Of a DNA stretch of 64,000 nucleotides, positions 15,692 to 23,608 are shown in pieces. Each line of letters starts with the position of its first letter. Position 1 is the first letter of the stretch. The notes beneath the pieces are model-generated. The model searched no databases. It had not been told where the DNA came from and was given only the letters and a program-made list of their open reading frames with translations. The position numbers and the translations under genes are program-made. Source of the DNA: a bacterium (GTDB lineage Bacteria; Spirochaetota; Leptospiria; Leptospirales; Leptonemataceae); assembly GCA_024742665.1 (NCBI GenBank), contig JANSYA010000001.1, positions 310,001-374,000 of the forward strand. The letters are read 5' to 3'.

Positions 15692-17803
15692 TCAAGCCAT
15701 GTATCGCAATGCGAACCAGGTGATGTCGTCGGGATAGGGCCGGCCCTGGCTGAATTTCAGGAGATCCGCGCTGAGGCCTTCGCTGAAGTCCGCGCAGTTG
15801 TCGGTGGCCTGCGCGTGCGCACCGAGCGCGGCGATCATACGTTCTTCGCCGAACATATCGCCTGCGGCGTTTTCCACGTCGGTGATACCGTCGGTGCTGC
15901 AGAAAAGAAAGTCACCGTCCTGCAGATCGATGCTTTCGAAATTTCCGGTGACCTTGCGTTTCATTCCGGCGGCCAGATTATTGCGGATCAGTTCGATGCG
16001 CTCCGAACCGCGCAGCAGCTGCATCGGCGGATGCCCGGCTATGGCGTAGTCGATGCGGCCGGCCCGGGCGTCGTAAATAAATAAAACATAGGGCACCAGC
16101 ACGGTCGTCGGCACCTGGGCGTAAAAGACATGATTCAATCCTTCCACGACCTGATTGAGTTCGGGCGTGCGAAGAACGATCTCGCGAAAAGATACCCGCA
16201 GCAGACTGATGAACAGCGCCGCCTGGACTCCGTGCCCCATCATATCCGCGAGTAAAATCATATGCCGGTCTTCGCCGAGATCGATGAAGTCATAGTAGTC
16301 GCCGCCCACGGCGATATACGGAATATAGCTCAGGTGAAAATCCGCGCGGGGAAAGCTCGGAATCGCGTCCGGTAAAAACTGCTCCTGGTACTGGGCGGCG
16401 AATTCAATCTCGCGGTCAAAAGACAGCTTGCGATCCGTAACGTCTCGCAGCACCGCCAGAAATCCGCCGGGGAAATGCCGGCCGGTCGGCGAAGGCTGCA
16501 GCGCGACTTCCAGATAGCGGCGGCCGAGTTCGGGCGACTCGACTTCGGTTTCGAAAAAATGAGCGTTGCTCTCTTCCGCGAGATCAAGCAGGCCGCGCTG
16601 TTCGACCTGCAGGCGTAAAAATTCGCCGGCCCCGGGGCCAAGTAGTTCGCTGGTGCGCCCATTCAACAGGATCGGCGTGAAATTTCGATCAGTGGTGAGA
16701 ATGCCCTCGCTAATATTTCCCAGGATCGTCTTAAAGCGAGCCTCTTGAATAATTACACGTTCTACGTTGATTGAGTGATAGCGGCTCAGGCGACCGCGCA
16801 TGCGGTTGAGCATCTTCATGATGTCCCGGCGTTCGTCGTTGCCGCGATTCCACTGCAGCGGTTCGTAGCGATGCTCCGCCATTCCCTCCATCAGCGCCTG
16901 GATTTTGCGCAGGGGGCGAATCTGTTCCCGGGCGAGCATTCCCGAAAACAAAAAGAGTGCGATCGCGACCAGCAGCAGAATCAGCGCCTGCTGTTTGACC
17001 GCGCTATAGACCGGCGCCATGGCCGCGTCGTAGGGGCGCGTCAGGATGCCGATCAGCGGCAGGCCTTCGAAGCGCGAACACAACACAAGCTGTCGTTCGC
17101 CGTTGATCGTAATCACCCGCAGGCCGTCGTACAAACCGTCTTTGAACTCCGCCTGTAAACCCTGCGTCCATTCCCGCGGAATGCGAAAATCGGTTTCGAT
17201 TCTGCTCGAAAGAATCGGCTGGAGCTTCGCGCCTGTTAAGAACAGAGTCTCTTCCGGCGCGACGTTTGTATTCGCCAGGGCTTCGTCTTCCAGAAAAGCC
17301 GCATCGAAGAGATACAGCAGCCAGCGCCCGGTACGCTGGCCGCCGATTTCGTCGCGCCTGGCGAAGAAGAGCAGCAGCGATCCGTCCTCTGTATTAAAAA
17401 AGAACAGCAGGCTGCGATGATCCGGGGCGACGTCGTCGGCGGCCTCGCGCAGGTCCGCGGGCAGGCGGGCGCCGGCGATCGCGTCGGGGAGCTGCGGCGT
17501 GCGCGCGGCGTCAGAACGCTCCGGCACGCGCAGGTTCGCGAGCAGCGCGGGATTGTCTGTCGAAAGATAGGCCTGGTCTTTCAGCGCGTTTTCAAGATCG
17601 ATCGCGACGAGCCGAATGCGCACAAGGAAAGATTCGAAGACCAGTCGTTCCGTCGTGCGGCGCTGGCTTTCGATGAAGAAGGCGCCGGTTAAAGCGAAGG
17701 GGATAATGAAAATCAGCAGGAGCTTGAGGAAGGTCTTCGCTTTGACCGAAAAGCGCAGGCTTCGCAGGGAATGCAGCCGGCGGCGCCACTTCATGCTCTT
17801 CAC
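15692..17803 (-). CDS. siaA: SiaA-type membrane sensor phosphatase (Cache-HAMP-PAS-PP2C)
   Basis: 703 residues. After a basic N-terminus (KWRRRLHSLRS) come a membrane helix (about 24-45), a periplasmic sensor of about 240 residues, a second helix (QALILLLVAIALFLFSGML), a HAMP-like linker (REQIRPLRKIQALMEGM) and a PAS-like module (ILGNISEGILTTDRNFTPIL). The C-terminal SpoIIE/PP2C phosphatase has VGGDYYDFI, LLADMMGHGVQAALF, CSTDGITDVENAAGD and the final PDDITWF, which are the metal ligands. By family knowledge it dephosphorylates SiaC in response to an external signal. It starts 20 bases after the OmpL47-like gene; siaB follows after 112 bases. Confidence 0.88.
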   Translation of the reverse strand: MKSMKWRRRLHSLRSLRFSVKAKTFLKLLLIFIIPFALTGAFFIESQRRTTERLVFESFLVRIRLVAIDLENALKDQAYLSTDNPALLANLRVPERSDAARTPQLPDAIAGARLPADLREAADDVAPDHRSLLFFFNTEDGSLLLFFARRDEIGGQRTGRWLLYLFDAAFLEDEALANTNVAPEETLFLTGAKLQPILSSRIETDFRIPREWTQGLQAEFKDGLYDGLRVITINGERQLVLCSRFEGLPLIGILTRPYDAAMAPVYSAVKQQALILLLVAIALFLFSGMLAREQIRPLRKIQALMEGMAEHRYEPLQWNRGNDERRDIMKMLNRMRGRLSRYHSINVERVIIQEARFKTILGNISEGILTTDRNFTPILLNGRTSELLGPGAGEFLRLQVEQRGLLDLAEESNAHFFETEVESPELGRRYLEVALQPSPTGRHFPGGFLAVLRDVTDRKLSFDREIEFAAQYQEQFLPDAIPSFPRADFHLSYIPYIAVGGDYYDFIDLGEDRHMILLADMMGHGVQAALFISLLRVSFREIVLRTPELNQVVEGLNHVFYAQVPTTVLVPYVLFIYDARAGRIDYAIAGHPPMQLLRGSERIELIRNNLAAGMKRKVTGNFESIDLQDGDFLFCSTDGITDVENAAGDMFGEERMIAALGAHAQATDNCADFSEGLSADLLKFSQGRPYPDDITWFALRYMA

Positions 17804-17823
17804 AGATGTTTTCCGAATTACAC

Positions 17824-18810
17824 TTAAGCGTCGTCGACGACGGCGAAATTGGACTGGCGAATGTACAGCGTCCGCGTCGCCTCGCGGTTTTTCAGCCGGT
17901 CGATCGCGTAAAATTCAATCGAGTAGGTCGCTTCGCCTTCGTCGGCGAGCACGTCTTCGCTCAATGAAATCGGACCGGAATAGTCTTTGAAAACGCCGCG
18001 GGCTTCGCCGTTGCGAAAGATACGGTACCTGAGCTGCGCGACGCCGGAGCCTTCATCCGCCGCTTCGAGCATAATCGTGTTTTCGGGGCCGGTGAAGATG
18101 CGGCCGTTGTTTTCGACCAGCGTCCGTCCGAAGATCAGCTGCGTCACGGGGGCGTGCCGATCTACGAGAAAGCGCGCCTGGCGCATGGCCTCTTTGTTGC
18201 CGACCTCGTCGATGGCGTAGTAACGCAAAACGTACGGCCCGTCCTCTTCGAAGTGAATTCGCCCGGAGTATTTCTGAAACGGGGAGTCGTTGATGCTGAA
18301 ATAGATCGTCGCCTCGCCTGAGTCGTCTTCGGCGCTCAGCGTAATCGAGTCGCCGGTAAAATAACGTTCGGTTTCGCCGTCGGAGCGTTCGACCGTGCGA
18401 AAGATGTCCTGTTTTTCCTGGCGGTTCACGAAGACCGGCACGGGGAAAACGTCGCTCCAGGCGCCGGGAATATCGTGGGCGCCGATGGCGCGCGTGCGAA
18501 AGTACTTTAAGTTCGGAGTGGTCGTTTTTAAGTACGGCAGCTCATCGAAGCGTTCTACCAGAACCGGATTCGCGACAGTTCCGGCTTCCGGTGAATATTC
18601 GGCCCCGAACCATTCGATCTGATAATAGCGGGCGTTCGGCACCGGCGGAAAATCCAGGCGGAACTGGCCGGCGGTCGTCTGCGCCGTAGCCGTGTTGCCG
18701 GCCAGAAGCAACAGGGCGGCGCATATCAGGGCGATCGAACTCGCCCGCAGCCCGGCGGCTGTTTTAATAGTACGGAAAGTGCGTGTTAGCGGCTGGGGTG
18801 TGTCCGTCAT
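17824..18810 (-). CDS. Exported OmpL47-type repeat protein
   Basis: 328 residues. The signal peptide contains IALICAALLLLAGNTATAQ (cleavage after TAQ is likely). It then has fibronectin/Ig-like beta modules. Two are clearly of the OmpL47 type: ITLSAEDDSGEATIYFSIND...YVLRYYAIDEVGNKE and IMLEAADEGSGVAQLRYRIFRNG...IEFYAIDRLKNRE, each with the Asp-rich start and the YAID-x-x-x-N-x-E ending. It would act in the periplasm or on the surface. Its ATG overlaps the stop of the FecR/LysM gene (ATGA), and siaA follows after 20 bases, so it is likely an extracytoplasmic partner of the Sia sensor. Confidence 0.82.
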   Translation of the reverse strand: MTDTPQPLTRTFRTIKTAAGLRASSIALICAALLLLAGNTATAQTTAGQFRLDFPPVPNARYYQIEWFGAEYSPEAGTVANPVLVERFDELPYLKTTTPNLKYFRTRAIGAHDIPGAWSDVFPVPVFVNRQEKQDIFRTVERSDGETERYFTGDSITLSAEDDSGEATIYFSINDSPFQKYSGRIHFEEDGPYVLRYYAIDEVGNKEAMRQARFLVDRHAPVTQLIFGRTLVENNGRIFTGPENTIMLEAADEGSGVAQLRYRIFRNGEARGVFKDYSGPISLSEDVLADEGEATYSIEFYAIDRLKNREATRTLYIRQSNFAVVDDA

Positions 18811-19586
18811 TCGTCTACGTCAATTTGAGGCGCGGTCGGCAGCAGGAAGGGCTCCGACGGCGGCTGGCCTTTTTTGACAAAGGTTCCATAGCCCGCAGGA
18901 ACCTCAACGGTTTTCCCCTGGGCCCCGACCTCCACGAGCCCTTTGTAGCAGCCGACAGTCGTATTTTCGGCCTCGTCGACGGTGGTCACGAGCTCGGTTC
19001 CCCGAACCGAAGCGACGGCGGCCGGAGTTTCAATCGAAAGCCCCGGGAATTTTGAGCCTTTTTGGCTGCGAAATGAGGAGTGCAGTCGTCCTTTTTGCAG
19101 CAGAACGCGGGTCGAGGACTGTTCTTCGAGAATCTTGTTATCCAGCACGATAATCGTGTTTTTGCCCAGGGTCAGCAGGCCGTTTTTGATTTCCAGCCGC
19201 AGCAGACCGGCTTCGCGCGTCCGGACCCGGTCCTTGCTGAAGAGATTCAAGTCGACCCGGGTCGGCCCCCATTTGGACGCCGCCGCCGTAAAGTACTCCG
19301 CCACAATGCGGGTGTAGTTCACCCGGGCGATCGGCCGGCGCGCCAGAAAGTCCGGAATCTTAAGCTTCATGCCGGGGTAGATCAGGTCCGGCTTCGGCAC
19401 GTTGTTGTATTTCAAGAGTTCGCGCCAGCGCTTGGGGTCGTCGAGATGTTTCTTCGCGATGACCGATAGCGTTTCGCCTTTGGCCACGGTGATTTCGGTG
19501 AAATCTTTTTGAGCGTTCAGCGGCAGGCCGAAGCCGAATACCGCCAGAGTGAATATGAATATAAAAGGCCGTCGAAGTGCGCGCAT
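18807..19586 (-). CDS. LysM + FecR-domain exported protein
   Basis: 259 residues. It has a signal peptide (RRPFIFIFTLAVFGFGLPLNAQ), then a LysM peptidoglycan-binding module (about 33-78: TVAKGETLSVIAKKHL ... NNVPKPDLIYPGMKLKIP), then a FecR domain (about 100-235) with GLLRLEIKNGLLTLG, LLQKGRLHS and the typical IETPAAVASVRGTEL block. FecR domains transmit outer-membrane signals. It is the first gene of the apparent six-gene sia operon. The operator-like palindrome TTTTTAC-G-GTAAAAA lies 15 bases before the ATG. Confidence 0.87.
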   Translation of the reverse strand: MRALRRPFIFIFTLAVFGFGLPLNAQKDFTEITVAKGETLSVIAKKHLDDPKRWRELLKYNNVPKPDLIYPGMKLKIPDFLARRPIARVNYTRIVAEYFTAAASKWGPTRVDLNLFSKDRVRTREAGLLRLEIKNGLLTLGKNTIIVLDNKILEEQSSTRVLLQKGRLHSSFRSQKGSKFPGLSIETPAAVASVRGTELVTTVDEAENTTVGCYKGLVEVGAQGKTVEVPAGYGTFVKKGQPPSEPFLLPTAPQIDVDE

Positions 19587-19601
19587 AATAGAGGCATCGT
19601 A

Positions 19602-19667
19602 TTTTTACGGTAAAAACGCAACGGTAATATCAGAAAAAGCGTGTGAGTTTCGCGAGATTTACGTAAA
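19602..19667. promoter_or_regulatory. Palindromic operator pair in the sia operon/endonuclease divergent region
   Basis: TTTTTAC-G-GTAAAAA (19602-19616) is a perfect 7-1-7 dyad. TTTACGTAAA (19658-19667) is a perfect 10-base palindrome of the same TTTAC/GTAAA type. A half-site ACGGTAA lies between (19621-19627). These are the only strongly AT-rich dyads in the 111-base divergent gap and could serve both promoters. Confidence 0.5.
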
Positions 19668-19697
19668 AAATCAAGTTGGCGCTTCCGATCTTGAACT

Positions 19698-20516
19698 ATG
19701 CTTCGCCCGCGCGTCCGCCGTATGCTCTGCCTGACGATCCTGGTCGGCGGATTGTTGCCCGGATTTCCGGCGGTCTGCGCGAGCATCGGCGATGCGGGCG
19801 ATCTTCCTGACGCCGCGCTCCGGGCCCGCGCGCCCGCGGATTTTCGCAAAGCCAAACGGCTTATGCGCGAGATCTACGCCGGCCTGGAAATGTCTTTTTA
19901 CTGCGGTTGCCGCTATGAAAACGGCGGAGCGCCGGATGCATCCACCTGCGGATATCGACCGCATCGTCCGGACAAACGATCGCGACGAATTGAATGGGAG
20001 CACGTCGTGCCGGCGGCCTGGCTGGGCCGCGAACGAGAGTGCTGGAATCGACCGGTGGCCTGTCGTCGCGCAAACGGAAAGGACCGACCGCGCCGGGCCT
20101 GCTGTCGCCGTATCGATTCCGAATTTCGTTTAATGGAAGGCGATCCGCACAACCTGGTGCCGGCGATCGGGGAGTTGAACGCCCGCCGCCTGGACTTTCC
20201 TTTCGGCGATATTCCGGGAGAAGCGCGGGCCTTCGGCGCCTGCGATTTTGAAGTCGGCGCAGGCGACGATAGCGAAGCCGCCTTTGGACGATCGCGCGGT
20301 TTGGTCGAGCCGCGTCCGGAAATTCGGGGCGACATCGCTCGCATTCATTTTTATATGATCGATCAGTACGGAGTGCCGATCGAAACCAACTACCTGAAGA
20401 TGCTCCAGGAATGGGCGCGCCTGGATCGCGTCAGTCCGATCGAAAAGCTGCGCAATGAACGCATTCGTGAACGCACCGGCTTAAACAATCCTTTCGTTAG
20501 CGGCGAGTTGGAATGA
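19698..20516 (+). CDS. Endonuclease I family nuclease (exported)
   Basis: 272 residues. It has an N-terminal signal sequence (CLTILVGGLLPGFPAVCA) and then the endonuclease I fold: YCGCRYENG, RIEWEHVVPAAWLG with the catalytic His about 102, and DPHNLVPAIGELNARR with the Mg-binding Asn. The family (EndA, Vvn, Dns) is a beta-beta-alpha-metal nuclease that degrades DNA and RNA non-specifically in the periplasm or outside. Several Cys pairs fit disulphides. It ends with the usual GLNNPFV segment. Divergent from the sia operon. Confidence 0.9.
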   Translation: MLRPRVRRMLCLTILVGGLLPGFPAVCASIGDAGDLPDAALRARAPADFRKAKRLMREIYAGLEMSFYCGCRYENGGAPDASTCGYRPHRPDKRSRRIEWEHVVPAAWLGRERECWNRPVACRRANGKDRPRRACCRRIDSEFRLMEGDPHNLVPAIGELNARRLDFPFGDIPGEARAFGACDFEVGAGDDSEAAFGRSRGLVEPRPEIRGDIARIHFYMIDQYGVPIETNYLKMLQEWARLDRVSPIEKLRNERIRERTGLNNPFVSGELE

Positions 20517-20633
20517 GTCGTGGATAGTCGAAGATACTTGAACAAAGCCCTGTAGATTCGCGCGGTAATCTGTCCCGCTTGCTATCGCTGAAAAAACGAA
20601 GGCCGCTCCCGCGTTTCATACCTTTGCTATTGT

Positions 20634-21083
20634 ATGATCGAAACGACAGTCGAAGCGAAATTCAATCGCAGCGTGGAAGAGGTCTTCGCGTACGTCTCCC
20701 GCATGGAAAATCTCGGTGTCTGGGGGGCGGGCATCGCCAGCTGCGAACAAATTCATGGTTCCGACGCGGGCCCCAAAGCGCCGGGCGTCGGAGCGGTCTA
20801 TCGCTGCACGATCGGACCGTCGGTTCCCGTGCTCGGTATGACCGGGGACTATCGCATCATCGCTTTCGAAGCCAATCGATCGATGGTGTGCCGATTGGAT
20901 TCGCCGATGCTGAGCTTTGAAGATACCTATACTTTCGAAGAACGCGACGGCGGCACGCTGCTGCGCATTCGCGATCAGCTAACGCCGCCGTTTTTTCTGG
21001 CGCTCGCTTCCGGAATGCTGGCCCCGGTGATTCGTCGCCAGCTGGAGCAGGACTGCCGCAATCTGGAGCGCGAACTCGCCTGA
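20634..21083 (+). CDS. SRPBCC (START-like) family protein
   Basis: 149 residues with the polyketide-cyclase/SRPBCC pattern: TVEAKFNRSVEEVFAYVSRMENLGVW at the start, a central strand pair, YTFEERDGGTLLRIRDQ, and a long C-terminal helix (RRQLEQDCRNLERELA) that closes the ligand cavity. Such proteins bind small hydrophobic ligands; the ligand is not predictable. No signal peptide. It is a single gene, followed by a convergent lipase gene. Confidence 0.8.
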   Translation: MIETTVEAKFNRSVEEVFAYVSRMENLGVWGAGIASCEQIHGSDAGPKAPGVGAVYRCTIGPSVPVLGMTGDYRIIAFEANRSMVCRLDSPMLSFEDTYTFEERDGGTLLRIRDQLTPPFFLALASGMLAPVIRRQLEQDCRNLERELA

Positions 21084-21140
21084 GTTAACGGCGGGGGCCG
21101 GCGAAAGCGGCCGACGCGGAGACCGCGATCGTGCGCGGAG

Positions 21141-22367
21141 CTACTCCGCCGCGTCTTCGTACAGGAACTTGCCGACCCGCTCCTGGATCTTCGGATCGTT
21201 TAACAGGAAGGCGTGCTGGTAGTCGGAAAGCGTTACGTCGTGGCGAATCGGTTCCGGCGGCAGCATATCGCGATACAGGACGCTGCCGTCCCCCGGGTGT
21301 AGCGGCTTTGTTTCGAAATTCCATTCGGCCGGTTGCGATCCGTCGGCCTTCGCTTTCCGCTGCACATGATGTAGAGTCGGATGGGCCTTGCTGCCAACTA
21401 CGAGCACCGGCGGATATTTTCCGGCGGCGTGGCGTGGCTCCATCGCCGCCCGAAATTTTTTCGCGACTGCCAGGGCTTCGCCCAGAAATTCAATGCGTTG
21501 TTCGGCGTCGCCGCGCCACTCCGCGCTCTCGGGGGCGAATACTCCGAAACCGTTTTCCCGCCAGACTTCTGGATCGTAGAAGTTAAGCTGCATTGCCTGA
21601 CCCTTTTCGTCGAGCACGACGTCGGTGTTTTCGAAGGGTCGGCCGGAGGGATAAAACGAATATACGCTGGGGTGACCGAAGAGCACCTCTGAAGACAGCA
21701 GATCGCCGTTCAATCCGATCTGAACGCCCTGATGCATATTATCGAGATAGCCGATGCCGCCGCGAAAGGGCACGCCCGCGAAAACAATGCGATCGAATAA
21801 TTCCGGCCGCCGATTCAAAACCGAAAGCGTAATCATGCCGCCCATACTGTGCGAAACGACCTGAATCTTTTTGCCGCCGTAGCGTTTGGAAATCTCGTCG
21901 AGGAAGGCTTCGAACTGGGCCGAGCTTTCGTTGTTGTCGCGGCGCCAGTCGTACGAAAACAAATGCAGCGGCCGATCCTGAAGATCGCCGGCGAAGTCGA
22001 CGAAGGGCGCGTAAAAATCCTGGCTGATCAGTCCGCCCAGAATGCGCACGTCCAGAATCACGCCGTCGGGTCGCAGATCGTCGGCGCCCTGCGTGCCGTC
22101 CTGCCAGGCCAGGGGCAAATCCAGATCGCCGTCGCCGAAGCCCAGTCCCTGGCCCGCAGTGACCCAGCGCTGTTTGCCCGCGGAGTCCTTGAGCAGCGAG
22201 CCGTTCAGGCCCGGAATAAAAACGAGAGGCAGAGCGATTTCAGATTGGGTCATAGCCGGGTCCGGTTGGGGTGCGCGGGTCGGTCCGCAGGCTGCGCTCA
22301 GCGTTGTAAGCAGAACGATCGCGATCGCGAATGTCGGCGCGATGAAAATATGATTTCTGGATTTCAT
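21141..22367 (-). CDS. LCAT-like lipase/acyltransferase lipoprotein
   Basis: 408 residues. ATG 22367 is preceded by GGAGAAATC; the signal peptide ends in lipobox LSAAC. The lid-proximal LPLVFIPGLNGS motif is typical of lecithin:cholesterol acyltransferase and PGAP1-like hydrolases. The Ser elbow is SHSMGG (VVSHSMGGMITL). YDWRRD and a C-terminal region with PGDGSVLYRDMLPP and a His (DYQHAFLL) complete a plausible triad. It should sit in the periplasm or on the outer membrane and act on lipids. The longer frame to 22478 is not needed. It is divergent from the SDR-like gene, sharing a palindromic operator region. Confidence 0.83.
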   Translation of the reverse strand: MKSRNHIFIAPTFAIAIVLLTTLSAACGPTRAPQPDPAMTQSEIALPLVFIPGLNGSLLKDSAGKQRWVTAGQGLGFGDGDLDLPLAWQDGTQGADDLRPDGVILDVRILGGLISQDFYAPFVDFAGDLQDRPLHLFSYDWRRDNNESSAQFEAFLDEISKRYGGKKIQVVSHSMGGMITLSVLNRRPELFDRIVFAGVPFRGGIGYLDNMHQGVQIGLNGDLLSSEVLFGHPSVYSFYPSGRPFENTDVVLDEKGQAMQLNFYDPEVWRENGFGVFAPESAEWRGDAEQRIEFLGEALAVAKKFRAAMEPRHAAGKYPPVLVVGSKAHPTLHHVQRKAKADGSQPAEWNFETKPLHPGDGSVLYRDMLPPEPIRHDVTLSDYQHAFLLNDPKIQERVGKFLYEDAAE

Positions 22368-22521
22368 GATTTCTCCGGTCAAAACGTGAGTCGACAATAG
22401 TTTTCGGCCCACGGCCGGCGCAGCGGCCCGGCTTCCAATAAGCGGGCGTGGCTTGCGTGCGCACTCCAAAATTTTCAAATATTCCGTATGACAGCAAAGA
22501 CGCCCTGTCCAATCTGGGTCT

Positions 22522-22549
22522 AATTCATTGACATTTGAGTCAATGAATT
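22522..22549. promoter_or_regulatory. 11-6-11 inverted repeat (operator) between lipase and SDR-like genes
   Basis: AATTCATTGAC-ATTTGA-GTCAATGAATT is a perfect 11-base dyad. Its core TTGAC-N6-GTCAA is of the kind bound by TetR/GntR-type repressors, and TTGACA within it could be a -35 box. It lies 45 bases before the SDR-like ATG and 155 bases before the lipase start. There is no T-run, so it is not a terminator. No regulator gene adjoins. Confidence 0.6.
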
Positions 22550-22594
22550 GAGTCGGCGGCCAGGGCTGTTTGCCGCATACCGGGGAATGATACT

Positions 22595-23515
22595 ATGAAC
22601 TATTTGATTATCGGCGGATCCAGCTACTCTGGCAAATGTACGATCCAGGCGATCCGCGAGACGGACGCCTCGGCGACCATCATCTCGACGACTTCCGGCG
22701 AACGAGAAGTTCCCGGCGTCGAACACACAATTCACGGCATCGATCTGGCCCAGGCGGACGCGCCGGAGCGAGTAAAGTCCGGCCTGGCGGATCTGGCCGG
22801 CAGCCTTTCGAAGGAGGGGGCGGCCGGCAGGGACGGCGGGAAATCCAGCGAGACGCCGCCTCTGCGAGCCCTGATTTACATTCCGGCCCGGGGCGAAGTC
22901 GGCATGCCGGCCCGGCTGGCGACGAAGGCTCAGGTCGACGACGCGGTCGATTATTGTATTACGCCCATGCTGAAGATGATGGCGAGCCTGCAGCCCGAAC
23001 TGACCGTCTGCTATTCCGGCTTTATTACGATGGATCCGCTGCTGCAGTGCTACGGCGCGATGTCCTTCGTGAAGATCGCCATGGAAGATTTCGTGATCCG
23101 CCACCAGGACCGCATGCGCGTCATTCGTTTCGGCATGTTCCCCAGCAATTCCGTCCGCGGCATCGGGCTCCTGGTTCAGCGCAACACTATGCGCAAGCTG
23201 TATCCCGAATACGAAGTGATGTACGACGAGTGGAAGGCTTCGAAAAAGAAATTCATCGATTATTTCTACGACAAGAATTATGTCTTCGAAGAGAAGAGCT
23301 ATTCGCACGTGAGCGAGGAGCCCTTTCGACCAACGAACGAACAGGACATCGTCGACGGCGTGAAATTCGCTCTGAATACAGAGGCCAATGCCGCCCCGAT
23401 TGTGAATGTGCTCGGCAGCTGGCTCTGGACCGACGACGCCATGCCCGATCTGCCGCCGGTTATCGCCGATAATCCAGCGCTGATGCCCGAGAATCTGGAG
23501 CGGCACCTTCAGTGA
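22595..23515 (+). CDS. SDR-like NAD(P)-binding protein
   Basis: 306 residues. The N-terminus MNYLIIGGSSYSGKCTIQAI is a Rossmann beta-alpha-beta start with a GGSSYSG glycine motif. ALIYIPARGEVG follows where SDRs have the NNAG strand. A Tyr in CYGAMSFVKIAMEDF resembles the active helix, but the spacing to Lys (seven) is not the SDR YxxxK spacing, so catalysis may differ or be absent. The C-terminal half (PTNEQDIVDGVKFALN...VLGSWLW) is like extended SDRs or NAD-dependent epimerases. Substrate unknown. A GGGGA site precedes the ATG. Confidence 0.6.
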   Translation: MNYLIIGGSSYSGKCTIQAIRETDASATIISTTSGEREVPGVEHTIHGIDLAQADAPERVKSGLADLAGSLSKEGAAGRDGGKSSETPPLRALIYIPARGEVGMPARLATKAQVDDAVDYCITPMLKMMASLQPELTVCYSGFITMDPLLQCYGAMSFVKIAMEDFVIRHQDRMRVIRFGMFPSNSVRGIGLLVQRNTMRKLYPEYEVMYDEWKASKKKFIDYFYDKNYVFEEKSYSHVSEEPFRPTNEQDIVDGVKFALNTEANAAPIVNVLGSWLWTDDAMPDLPPVIADNPALMPENLERHLQ

Positions 23516-23541
23516 TTTCGGCGACCGGCCGGCTCTCTCGC

Positions 23542-23558
23542 AGAAATGTCACATTTCT
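23542..23558. promoter_or_regulatory. 8-1-8 palindrome before the beta-propeller gene
   Basis: AGAAATGT-C-ACATTTCT is a perfect dyad, 50 bases upstream of ATG 23609. The one-base centre fits a protein-binding site better than an RNA hairpin; no T-run follows. Confidence 0.45.
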
Positions 23559-23608
23559 CAGGTGATTTCTGATCAACAAGACCGCCGGAATTACCGTCAA
23601 ATAAGAGG

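Noticed and set aside
22520..23506. 328-residue open frame antisense to the SDR-like gene
   Set aside because: His/Arg-rich composition typical of a mirrored GC-rich gene; no motif, and the plus strand has a Rossmann start.
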